Below are positions 1 to 13,000 of a stretch of DNA of 64,000 nt, one piece after another. Where the stretch lies: the NCBI GenBank assembly GCA_012295275.1, contig CM022667.1:21447667-21511666 (forward strand). The letters run 5' to 3'. How positions within the stretch are numbered: position 1 is the stretch's first letter; the number at the start of each line of letters is the position of its first letter. The stretch is from Chrysomallon squamiferum. Lineage: Eukaryota; Mollusca; Gastropoda; Neomphalida; Peltospiridae. A model generated the notes under the pieces. The model searched no databases. It had not been told where the DNA came from and saw nothing but the letters and a program-made list of their open reading frames with translations. The position numbers and the translations under genes are program-made.

Positions 1-88
1 ACTATGTTTAGAATGTTTGTACGTATGGAATAAAAGCAAAATTTAAGTAATTACTGTAACATACTGAGTGAAAAGAAAAGATACATAC

Positions 89-3000
89 TTCATCACTAGA
101 TGAGGCTACAAAGATCTCTTCTGTACTTGACTCATTTCTTCTTTCTGCTGAAATTTAAGAACATTTTACTTGTATCAATGTACATCCATGTGTAACAACT
201 GTGTCTTCCCATTTTACCCGTACTCTGTTTGCCTACATAATTAACAAAATAATAATTACAGTAAAAACCATAAAACATATCATTCATGAAAAGATATTAG
301 CTTCCTGATTCCTAGCAAGCATCGCATCTGTTGCAAACACAATATATTGGCATTAACAGCTCTCTGTTCTTCAGTTAACATCAGTCTGCTCAGTTATTTT
401 TGTTTATAGCTGATTGATGGGGATCAGTGTATTCTGAATATGAATTTGATGTTATATATTGTGTTATATCCAGTTTTTTTACTTCTACAGTTCTAAGTCT
501 ACCACCTTAGCAGACTGATAACAGACTTTTGGTCTCATGTTACAGATTACAGCGTGGGATCTCTGGACTCATACTAATCACCTTAACGCAACTAAATCTA
601 AATTACATTCCTTATCTCCATTGTAATTGCAATTGTTTATCTGATACATAGTTTACTGACAGGGACCATCATTTTTTTTATATATATATTACAGGCAAAC
701 ACAGTATAAGCATACTGGGCTGCAGGTAGACTGGGAGGGAACTGTTAAGGACCATAGAGACAAATGAACCAGAGAAGACCTGTTGCTACCATATGATGAA
801 TATGTTGAGAACAGAGCGTAAGATCTCAGTGCTCTGTTCTGTAATCTGTTGAATGAACCAAACACCTTTTTAATAAAACAAATATTACCAGCAAAATAAT
901 AAAAGATAGGTGTACCTAACATGTTTTTTTTTTTTTAAATAATTTCTTTCTTACATTCATTTCCTTCAGTAATGTTCCAGCTTCCTGATTTAGTACATTT
1001 CTTGAAAACCTTTAAAAACAGAATAATTAAACTGTATTGTTGTTTGTAGAAAAAATGCAGAATTACTTAATTTGGTCTAAATTTTTTTAACTTTTTAAAT
1101 TGTAACTTTCAAAATAAAATAATTTTAATTATAAAGAAACATTAGTTGTAAACAAAAAAACAAAGAAAAAGAATAAAAGGAAACAAGTTTTGTTGTTCGT
1201 GTTGTTTAAATCAATATTTAAAAGAAATATCAATATATTAAGTGTAGTTGACTGTAAAGAAATGTAAAAAAATATTCTTAAAGTATAACTAAAAAAGATA
1301 AAAAATACTGGTACCGGATCAATAATCCAGACTCCTTGGGGCCTGAAGCATTCTGGATTTCTGGATTTTCTGGTTAAACATTTTAAATTTAAAAACATAA
1401 AGAAAATTGACAATACACAACTGTGGCGACTCAACACGTAAACAATGTGGCGAGTGAATGAACACCACACGGCTTGAAAGAGTAGTTCCAGTCTCATGAG
1501 GACAACATGCATGCTAACCATGAAAATAGCTTCGGGAAAACATTTCTGGTTTTCTGATCTTTCCATATTTCAGGAAGCTGGATAACTAGTCCGGTACCTG
1601 TATATATATATATATATATTTCAGATTATTTCAGAGTTTAGTTGTGTGCTATCATTACTGTATATTTTAAAAGATGATGAATGATTAGTGTACACATTTT
1701 TATCTCATATCTAATATATAATTTTTAACACAAAAGAAAATTAACTAATGAATATTAAATGACTTGATTATTATTAATTACTTGTTTTAAATACCTCTTG
1801 ACATCTGTTTTGAAGAATAAAGTTTGGCTGAGTGTGTATACCCAACTGACCTCTGTCAGTGGTCAAAGGTCCACTATCACTACTACTGGAAATTGTATAG
1901 ATCTGTTCAATTTCATCACTGAAAACCCCTCAAAAATATATATGTTTAAAATTATATACAAACACACATACACAGATAATTCAAAAACACGAAACAAAAA
2001 ATATATTTAAAAACAATTAATAATTATTATTGAGATGTTGTTGCTAAGAAATGGAGAATGAATATTTATTTAATTTTAACATTAACAAAACACTTTTTTT
2101 TCTTTCTTTTGTATAATACAGAAATTCAAGAGAAAAATTACCTGACCTTCATAATCTGTTGGGCCATGATACTGATTTTTAACATTTGTTGCCGACTTAT
2201 AACTTTATAAAGTGTGTTGTCTATGAAAAACGGAACATTATCATAAAATCAAATAAAAATGAAATGCTATTATTTCTAAGCAATTATTTTATGCAACAAA
2301 AATTTAAAAAAAATTAAAAATAAAAATTGAAAAAAGGGGGATTCAAAACATATACATCTTAAGATCAACAGTTTCTTAAAAACAATAAAGAACAAATAAA
2401 ATATTAAAATATAGTGGAAAGTAAAAATTAAATAAATATAAATATAAAAGAAAAGTCTAATGTGTAAGAAACTTATTAAAATGTTGTTTAGAAACAAGTA
2501 CCAACAACATAATTTCATTATTTATTACTAAGAAAGAAATAATAAGCAGTAAAAAAATTCTTTATACTTCAAAATTATATTTTGTTTTGAGTAACCTAAC
2601 ATCATTAATAACAAAATATGACTGCTACAAAATATTTGAATATCTGAATTTTCGAATTTCATGAATTCAGTTGTGGTGTCATTATGTACATCACAATTTC
2701 ATCCTGATCATAGAAAAATGGTGGCCCAGTCATTTCTTTTATTGTTACACTTCACTGTAATTAAAATTGAAAAAATATAATTAAAAATTAAAAAAATATA
2801 ATAACAAAATAAAAATAAAAGAATAATAAAAACTAAAATATAACTTGAAGTTTGAAGAATATATGTAATCTAAGTCTTCATTAAGGTACATTATAATAAT
2901 GGAAAACCTTTTACAATGGCATTGTAGTTTGACAAATTCTGGAAATTCAAAAAAGGAACAAACTTGAGGCTGGTGTTTCCAACAATCCTTCAATATCCAC

Positions 3001-4435
3001 AGTGCATATGCAAAAAAGGGTAAAAAAAACAACAACAAGCCTATGAACATAAGGAATACGATATTTACATAATTTTAATTATTTACTTTACTATTTATTT
3101 AAATTATTACTTTGACTTAAAATATATTCTGCAGTAGAAATATATTCCACAGAATCTCTTCAGGGAACAAAGTGTTATCTATTTTAACAATCATGGAATA
3201 AAACTGAAACTGTAATATAGAATTGACATTTTACAAAATAATTAAGAACTCTGAAGAAGATTAGACATTTTTCAAATGTAAGAATAATGTATTTACACTT
3301 TGTGTTATAATCAGAGAAAAAAGACAAAAGATGTGAAAACCGTTTTTGTTGGAATATTTTTTTTTCATTAAAGTGTGAATGACTAAAGGATCTAAACACA
3401 TAATTATTACATGTATCTTTTAAATAATAAATAGTAAGTATCTGTAATATAAATACTGTATTTGTCAATTTAACTGATTTATTAGCACTGCAAAAGCTTT
3501 GATATTGTGAAGAATAAACTGATGCTATTCAGTCATGGACGAACAATTACACTGATATATAAAAGCAAAATTAAATGTTTAATGCTCAAAAGATGGTTTG
3601 CGTCTGGTAAAAATATATCACTTGAAATTACACATTTAGACTATATGCAATCACAAGTATACTTTAATGATATCTAAAGCAAAGATTAAAATTGTGTCTT
3701 ATCTGAAAATGTTATCATATCATTAACACATTAAGTAATGAAATATATTTTTAGTTTTTGACTCTACCTTTGGTTCCTGTGACTCTGTATAATTAATAAT
3801 TTCTTTTATTAGAACAAGCGCTAATTCAAAATGTTCTGTATCATGATCTGTTACTATTTTATGAATTGCAGCAAGGGTAAGACTAGTATGTGAAAGTCTC
3901 TGTGGAGAACATCTTGTAAGTATTTCTGAAAATAAATAATACAAAATTCATATTTTTAAAATGTAGTGCAAATGGCAACAACATAATGAACATTACTTAA
4001 CATTATTGTTTCTTAAGATCAAGATTATTATGATTAAAAAATCAACTATAACCGAAAATGTTAAAGCAAGCATTGTATTTTACTGAAAAATAATTATTTA
4101 ATTATAATTTTATAACCATTATTTTAAAAACATTTGATGTATGTTACTTATTTTTTTAACCTTAGGAATATAAAAATATGTTTTGCATAAAAAGATATAA
4201 TAAAAACATATGCCATCAAACAATTTGTAACACTACTAATAGTAATACTAATAAGTAATACTAATACTACTAGTAGTAATATTAATAGTAATACTTAGAT
4301 GACTCCAGGTATTTAAATGAAAACAGATTTCTAGATCTGCATCATCTTACCATGTATAATTTCATAGTTTTTGAATTTGCAGGCATGGTAAAAAATCCAT
4401 TCAATAACATTCTCTTCGTTTTCAATTTCATTCAT
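89..4435 (-). CDS. Unidentified protein with SIM-like acidic-serine motifs (5' part of gene, partial)
   Basis: I do not recognise this gene. Start ATG at 4435-4433 with an in-frame stop just upstream. Exon 1 4351-4435 (donor GTAAGA) joins in phase to exon 2 3768-3925 (acceptor TTTTCAG, donor GTAGAG). Together they encode about 80 residues of predicted helix, including NVIEWIFYHACKF and HFELALVLIKEIINY. Two further minus-strand exons have good splice sites: 1795-1918 (41 codons, with EQIYTISSSSDSG) and 89-147 (19 codons, with EEIFVASSSDE). Each pairs a hydrophobic core with a serine/acid run, as SUMO-interacting motifs do. Phases do not connect directly between exon 2 and 1795-1918, nor from there to 89-147, so at least two small exons are unplaced. 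A 10-codon candidate lies near 2141-2170 but its phase does not fit. The gene continues beyond base 1. It is head-to-head with the coiled-coil gene starting at 7054. Exons 1-2 are fairly secure; the function is unknown. Confidence 0.5.
1308..1600. mobile_element. MITE-like non-autonomous DNA transposon (293 bp, TA target duplication)
   Basis: The left end reads CTGGTACCGGATCAATAATC and the reverse complement of the right end reads CAGGTACCGGACTAGTTATC. The inverted match extends to roughly 30 bp with a few mismatches (both continue CCAG...TCCT). TA dinucleotides flank both ends (1306-1307, 1601-1602). The interior has no transposase. TA duplication and CAG-type termini fit the Tc1/mariner/pogo superfamily. 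It lies in an intron of the minus-strand gene. An open minus-strand frame at 1129-1566 overlaps it and is not considered real. Confidence 0.75.
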
Positions 4436-6104
4436 GGTTAACTTAAATATCCTTTAGAAAAATAATTATATTCAATCTTCTCTAAAAATGTTTATCGTCT
4501 TAACATTTGATATTGCATGATTACCGTCACACTGATTTGTTTCGAGTATAACAGTTACAAGTGATTTTTTTTTAAAAATACATAATTACTATAAATCAGT
4601 GTTACGTGTTTATTTCCACTGTAATTATATTCTCTTCGTATTTGTGAAGAAAATGGTTTGAACGTTACGGTGTTTCTGAGTTATCTCCCTTGAGGATATA
4701 GTTTCACAATAGGTTCCCTTTTTTATTAGGTGATTGATTCTATCTATATTTTGACGCGAGTATCCAATTTAAGTAAAAAATAAAAAAAATAAAAAAACTT
4801 TATATATATTTCATATTACCGTATAAATATTTTTTCACTATAATTGTTATAAAAGTGTAATAGTATCCTTTTATGCATTATCTTAGTTTATTGTGATATT
4901 ATAAAGTGTAATATATTTTATTTTACCAAATGAGTTCAATACAAATGAAATTAAATCAAGCCTAATTAATTATTAATTTTTATTCAACATCGACTGAGGT
5001 ATAAAATTATTTCACGATATATATTTGTTTTCATTTAATTAGGTTTTAGCCTTGACATTTTGATTAACAATAATATAAACATAAAAAAATAATAATAATA
5101 AAAATATAAACCACCATTGTATATAGCTTTTGTATGAAGGATACGATGAAAAGTGTAAAATATAGTCACAACTAATCAGTACTTAAAATAAACAGAATTA
5201 GCCCAATGCTGTCATACTGAATTAGATAGTAATATATACTGAACTAAAAAAACAACAACAAAAAACAAAAAAAAAACCACCAATACAATTACAACTTATA
5301 GTTAAGACCAACAATTTGAAAAAGCGTCTATGTATTTCTAATCCAGCAGATTTGGAAATCTAGAAATTTTATAGTTAATAGTCGTATGAAATGTTATGCC
5401 TATTACACTTCAGTCTCTTAAAGGTTTTACCACAGGGCTAAATACAACAGTCGACCAGTCCGCTTTGCATGCGATGTCGTCACGATTCGCTCTAAAATTA
5501 TAAAAGGGCGGCATTCAAATGTTTTGCAACCCTCTAATTTTTAATTTCATTCTTTCTTGCGAACGATCATATGTCATCCAAACTAAAACTGTTAACTTGA
5601 AAGTATAATTAATTTGTTTTGCTCTTCATAGAGGAAAACTCAAAAAAAAAAAAAACACACAAAAAAAAAAAAAAAAAAAACCTCATGGTTGTATTAGAAT
5701 GATGTTGGTGTGTATGCAGAAACAATATTATTATTATTATTAATATTATTATTATTTAAAACCTTTTTCTTAAATCAATAATCAACGCGAATTTTGTTTC
5801 TTGTTAATATTTTTCTATTAAATTTTAAAGTTTATTTCACAAGTTAATTTTACACGATTTCCGTCGATCCATAAATGAAAATTATCTCAGACGACATCAG
5901 TGATCATCTGTCCAAGTAGACTAATGGTATGATCGCACCTGTATGTTATAACACTAGGTCTTTCGATTTCAAATTTTGGTTGTGTAAAAACTATTAGAAC
6001 GTCTAACTTGAAATATTGGCCTGCAACCGAAAATATCGGTGCCTTTAATTTTCCATTTTCAGAAAGTTTCAAAATTTAGTGTGTGTTTCTTTTGTTTTGT
6101 TTCG

Positions 6105-6161
<57 letters not shown>

Positions 6162-7053
6162 GCTGTTGTTGTTGTTGTTAAAAGTGTGCAAGTGGTAAAA
6201 GTTTTCTACCGTCTATCTTCTGGAATTTCATGGAAAGCTCCAACACTTTATAGTCGTTTTGGTACTCACATATACATGTTTATCCCTGTTATTATTTTAA
6301 AACAAGTTTTGCTTAAATTAATGACTATAATTAGTCTGAACAATTTTTCTTTCTTTGATATTATTTCTTTGGTAAATAATAAAGTTTATTTTGTTTAAAC
6401 AAAAACAAATGAGTTACGCCTCGTTAGTTAACTGTTTTTGCTTTGTAATGGTTTTTCTAGGCAGAGTAAAATTAGCGATAGTTTGTTACGAAGATAATAA
6501 AAATCGCCTATCATGTCAATACAATTTTTTTTAGAATTCTATTATGTGATAACACGCAATGGTCAAATATATTTATTACTGTTGAATAAAATGCAGTGTC
6601 TGACGAAAAATTTCAGATTCTACGCATATGATATAAATCATTTTAATAATTTCATGTTTATATATTTTTTGCACTAACTACATATTAAACTTACTGAATA
6701 TGTACAAAAACATTTCTTGGCATATTTAATAAGGCATAAGGAATAAAATAAATCACAAATCTTTTGTTTACGGTCAAACCCCATAACTGTTATTAAGTTT
6801 TAGTGGAATGATCATGACAGTGCCATCTACAGTGACCTTCTACTTCCGCCACCTATTTTTTTTTAATTTTTAATTTTTTTATCAGTTGAAAAATAATTAG
6901 ATTTTAATTAATTAATTAATTTATTTATATTTTAGATTATAATATTAGATGTATATATATTTTAACATGTTCATAAAGTGTAAATCACTTAAATACAGGA
7001 TAGATTTGAAAGTGTAATAAAGATCAGGCTAGATATTTTTAAAATACTGAGAG
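4436..7053. promoter_or_regulatory. Intergenic region between two head-to-head genes
   Basis: This 2.6-kb stretch separates start codons on opposite strands (4435 minus, 7054 plus), so it should hold both promoters. No convincing exon was found in either strand. It contains poly-A tracts (5641-5680), an ATT array (6107-6162) and a slightly less AT-rich patch at 5440-5600. No canonical TATA box could be assigned in such AT-rich DNA. Confidence 0.4.
6107..6180. repeat. (ATT)n microsatellite followed by (GTT)n
   Basis: About 18 uninterrupted ATT/TTA units run directly into a short GTT stretch. It produces a spurious poly-isoleucine open frame at 6039-6398, which is not a gene. Confidence 0.95.
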
Positions 7054-10000
7054 ATGGAATCTTCAAAGAAGCCTGAAATGGGCGAAGGTTGTATATATAT
7101 ATATATATATATTCTTGAAAAACAACAAACGAAAAACAAACGACCCATTTTTATTTAAACGTTTAAATGTCTTTTTTGTCTAACAGAATTTATAATAATT
7201 TTAAAAACATTTTATTAAAAATATTTATTTCACAGTATAAGTTTCCTGTATTGGTTATAGTAATTTGTGATGACTCACTCTGGCCATTGCAAGATGAGGG
7301 AATTGATGACTTGGCATGCAGTTGTTAAATTTGACAAACTGAATTAAACAATTAAAATAATAAATAATAAATAAATAAATAAATAATAGATAGTAATACT
7401 AAATAAATGAATAAAAGTTTACAGGAAAAAATCAAACATATGTCAATGTCAAATTAAATATTACATCCAAAAGGCATATGAAGAAGCATACACAAAAACC
7501 ATGAGAAAAATGCTTGTCACTGCTCAGTACACTGGAAATAGGAAATGTGTTCAGATATGTTATCAATAATTAACTTGTAATGGATACTGACTAGTTAGTA
7601 ACCACAGAAGAAAAAATACTTCATACTTGGATCCTCTGATTTTACCATTGCTATATGTTAACATGTAATGACAAGTTGTAGCCTGATAGTCATTTACAAT
7701 TTTAACAAAAGAGTACCAATCAACAGAAGTTACTTTTTTTAATTTTTCTAATAAAAATATCATTGAAAATGTCTTAAAAAGTGTTTCATGTTTATTAAGT
7801 TAATATCAAATAATTCATGGTTAATTTATACTTATTTATATTACATGAACCTTGGTGATGCAAACATTAAACTCATGAATTATTATACTGACAGTTCATA
7901 AGAAAGGTTTTTCACAAGCTGTCGTGAATCAAATAAAACAAGGATTAACTCAAATTCATTTTGTAGCAAGTTAATTATGTCATGTTAAAATTTAGTTTTT
8001 AAAAGTATTTTTCTAAAACATAGTGTTTGAAAGTGTTTTTCTTTGAATCTTTTATCCTCTGTTTGTCTGCATGTAAGTATGATCATGTGTTCATTTCCTT
8101 AATATTTAACTATGTAAAATTAAATATATTGACTATGATCACTACTAAAGTAACCATTTTTTTTTTTTTTTATCTAAAATTATTTTCAGGTTCTAATACG
8201 TCCAAGAATGCTGCAAATAGCTTTGATTCCATAAACCCACCAGACTTCAGCAAAAAAGATGGGAGGTTTGCATATTTTTTTCATAATTTAAGAATAACAA
8301 TTTTCATTAAAAAAAAAAGTATAATCCAAGAAAATGATTACTGTTGGATCCTTGCAGAATGGTGCATTACAGTAGTTCATATTCCAGCCAGAGCATAATA
8401 TATAGATTATATGTGTGGTGTGTGTGTGTTTCTGATTCTGTTCATGTTTATGTATTCTTGGTGCTGCTTGGCATATTACAAAATGAGTAATCTAACACAA
8501 TAGATTATTTTATTATTAGTTATTTAATAAAAATAATTCATTGTTCTTGAAACTCTGATGGATGATGTATCCATCTAAAATTCTAAAATTGTACTTTACA
8601 AAGGGACTTTTAAAACAAATTGGAAGCAATAACATAATAAATCATGTTCTCTGGATAAAATGTTCATAGTTTTTCTGTGTATTATCTTCATTCATTTGAA
8701 TTCTTCCAGTCAATAAGTAACATTAAAGCACTTTATTTTTGTGGAGAGGCACATACACAATTTAAAATGAAAATGGCTGTGTGGTATATATATAGCTAAT
8801 ATTTGATTATTTCAACAGAATCACTGACTTTGGTTTTACGGATAACATGAAATACTGTGCACCATGTTTAGGAAAGACTATATCTGAAATCCGAAATCAA
8901 AGAATTAAAGAGAGTATTCATTTAACATTTGAGGATATAAAAGACAAAATAAGTGAGGTAAAAACTTCTTTCAGTAACTTTTTATTTTTGTTATTTGTTA
9001 TACTACAAGAACATTTGTCACTGTAATTCTTAAATCCTAATTTATAGTTAATTTTGCCAATATCAACTGAGGGATAAAAATATTACACAATATTTGTTTA
9101 TTTTTATTTGGCATTAGACATAACTTTATGAAATGCATAATATATGTACTTCTAAGACTTTCATAAAATAAAATCAAAGTGACTTGGAATTTTTTACTTT
9201 CTAATTTTAATAATATATATATATATATATGTGTACATATACATAATTCAAATGTAAAAGCAGATAGCAGGCTTATTTTGAATCTATTTTAAAATTAATG
9301 TCTTTTCAGTAAATTTGGGGTGTATTATTTATTCACAGTTGTATGTTTGCATGGCAGCATGTGTGTTTTTGTCATCTCATATTTATTTCATTACTTAAAA
9401 ACTATTTCAGACTTTAGTTTTTATTCAGTCAGAAGAAGAAGTGAAAGTGGAGGAAACAGACTCAGAGGTATGTATATATCATGGTATCACCTAATTATAC
9501 ATAAATCAAAATAACTTAAAACAGGAGCATATATAATAATTAATTTAGTTTTTTATATTTTACTTGTATTCACCCTTTTTCGTAATAATTTCACTATATT
9601 AAGCATAAAGCTGCTGTTTAAAAACTTTTACTATTAAATTACTTCTTTCAGGATGAATTTTTTGAGGAAGATGAGAGACAAAGTGCTTTGAATGATATAT
9701 ATGATTGGATCAAATCTGAGCAAAAAGAATTGGTATATATATTTTAAATTATTTACTTGTGTATCTATTTTTCACTGTGATAAATTGAATAAGTAATGGT
9801 GCTGATAATGGATAATGAAACAGAGCTCGAGACAAAATGCACATCTGTGTATTTTACACATTCAAAGTGGCTAAATACACAGTCATCTAATTTTATTTAT
9901 GGAATATGCAGAAGATTTTATCAGCGAAGTTATTGTCTGAGTATTCTGAATATTCATTTGCTGCATTTCATTAAAAACATTTGTTGTGATGTCCACTGTG

Positions 10001-13000
10001 ATTTGACTTAACATATAGTGAGAGCAGTAAGGCATATTGAATCCAAATGAAGAAAAATATCTGAGCTTACTAAGTAAAAAAATAAAAATATATATATATT
10101 TAAAAAAAAAAAAAATTTATGAAGCCTTGCCAGGTACATTTCAAAATTGGGTGTGAAAATAAATAAATCACAAATTTCACTCAATTAATTTCAAAATTGA
10201 TCTGAAGAGTATCTGAGGCACTGAAAAATGTAAGTTTTAATTATGGATGTTTATGTTGTGCTAATGAAATGTTTCAGTTAACACAGTTACAAACATCATA
10301 GTAATCAGCATGAAAGGAGCACTCATTACAAAGCTTCATTAACTTAGCATGTCAAAACAGTATGGTGTTTTTCTTATTTGTTGATTTGTTGATTAAAAGG
10401 TAAAAGACATGATGAGTATTTCTTGACGTTATTTCACTGATTTGCACAGGAACAGCTTACAAGCAGAGAAAAAGAATTTCAAACTGAATTTGAGGACATA
10501 GCCACTGCTGATGAAGTGATGGAGTAAGTATATTTATATACACAGCACAAAAGAAAATAAATATTTTATATGGCATGTTAACTAATAAGAGAAAGATAAT
10601 AACAGGTGATTTTAAATTTTGAATAGCACCAAGAAATATTTAAATATTTAAACAGTAAATAGGCATAAATATGAGCAATAACCAGCTATGTAATTTAATA
10701 TTAAAGTTCAAAAAAATCTATAATATTCACAACTAGTTTATTCTTTTCAGTTAGTAAGCACTGATAAACATTCAGTTGCTTAAAATGGTTCTTGAATTAT
10801 TCCTTTAACCTATTGATTTCTTTTTTATATAGTTAATGAATGAAAACCTTATTTTATATAACACTGTATTTTTTAATTTATGTTTTTAAATTTGGTTTTG
10901 CCTAAACTATTCTCATAAATGTGTATTAACAAATATTAGTGTGTAGATCAGATATTAGCAAGATTCTGCTAATAATCTTATTGTTTACAGTGAAGCATTA
11001 GAGCAGTTCAGAAAATCAGCTGAAACTATGGCTGACTGGGGCAGAAGAATTATGTCAGAAATGAAACACTTAATGTAAGTTAAGTTACCTTTTATGAGTC
11101 AGCAACTGATTAAACAGATTCTGAGGGATTACTTTATTTATGGTTATAATAAATTTCATGCAGGCTTTCATTTTTCCTGCTAATGTAGTATTCAGTATTT
11201 AGAAATTTGAGTTTCTACTTTCTTGTTTTTGTTTTATACATTTTGTATTTATAAATATTCAAATGTGAGACTCTTTCCAATCTTATTAATGTCAGAAAAA
11301 ACAAACAAATGAATACCTATATTTTTATCTCCTATTTCTAGAAGAGCATACTTTTAATTCAAAGTCATTTTAAACAATTTCATTTTGGGTATTAATGTTT
11401 TTTTTCCTTTCTAGAGATCCTTGTGATGCCAGCCACATTCCAAAAGTCACCATTTATGGAGGTGAGATCAAGGAATGTTTATAATGAAAGAAAACAACCA
11501 CATAGTTTAGCTTAATCAGAATATTTAATTTTTTCTTAATCTGATCCTTAGCAAGATGGGGAAGTGCTCATATAACTTAATTATAGATTATAAAACAAAG
11601 GAGTAGGCCTAGGTACTATAACAGTAAATCATTAACAATTAAATTTGCAGTTTGGCTTTAAAAATCAGCTAGAGAAATATAAATGTTTTAATTATTATAA
11701 ATCTGAAGTCTTTGATTTAAGACTATTCATTTTTTTAATCACTTTTATAATTTTCTAACTCTAAGTGTCAGAAATATATCAGCGTGGTTGTGTTTTGTTT
11801 TTCGTTTTAAAACAGTATTAAGATGTTAAGATAATAAAACTACTGTATGAAAATAAACACTGAACACAAAGGTAATTAAATCAAAATAAAACTATCAATC
11901 TTGTTAGATTATGTTTAACAAAGGGAACCACATTATGTGATCAACACCACAGATGACAGTGTGTTCTGTCAGTCAGTATTAGCAGTAATTGTACATATCA
12001 AATGGAAAATTTATGAAATTGGTATTTAGATGAAATTCTGACAGCAAATTACATTTCACAAATTATGTTTCCATAAATCCTATAAAGGTGGAACATGTTA
12101 TACTAATAGATTAACATTGTAAGCTGCTGTTAAAAAACTGGAACATTTTATTCATACTATAACTGATATTCCTGTGAAGAATATTACAATGTTAAAAATG
12201 TTTAATATCTGCTAAAAACAAACATTAGTTGAAAAAATCCTCATTTTAGCCTCACATTATTGGCATCTTATTAACTACTGTATTCTTGAACTTTGAATAT
12301 CATGTGCGTTGAAGATTCTGTGGTCTAAACATATTTATTTTTGAAAATACATATATACATTTTTATAACATGACTTTTTTCTTCTTTTTTTTTTGTAATT
12401 TCCTTTTTTTAATACCCACTCTCCTATTTATAGGCCTCATTTAATTATGTTCCATTGGTAGCTGACATCTAAAAAAAAACCTCATATTCTTGACTAGGAG
12501 GCATATATCTAAAAAAAGAATAAGTATGTTGTATTGACCAAAACTGACCTTATCATACCTGTTCCTTTGTGTTTTTATTTTTTTGAATTTATTTCAGAAA
12601 ATCCACTGATGACTTCTGCAGAGATATGGGATTCAGCTGCTTCTTCTATTTCTCAGATTTTTGAGGAAGCTTCAAACTTGGTGAAAATAATTACTTTGAG
12701 ACAAGGTTATTTTTTAAATTGCTAACTTGTTTTTTCCTCATTTTGATGATACATGTTATCTGGAATATTTGCATATAAATTATTTTGTGTGTGTGTGTGT
12801 TTCTGTATTTGGTTAAAAGTATGACTTTTATTTTTATTTTGGTTTGGAAAAGAAGAGAACATGCAGGTCTAGATGGGGACCTGCATATTTCTGATGATGA
12901 TTTATTTTTTATAATGCATTCTGTTTACACAAAGGTTTTAACAATATATTTCAAACATAATAAATTTAAATTAAATTTAAAGATAGACTAATTTTTCACT

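Noticed and set aside
689-922. Minus-strand segment with possible acceptor and a helical-looking frame
   Set aside because: The phase does not fit the neighbouring minus-strand exons and the frame that looks protein-like ends in a stop at the candidate donor.
6039-6398. 119-codon open frame
   Set aside because: Built on an ATT array (poly-Ile); no splice context or domain.
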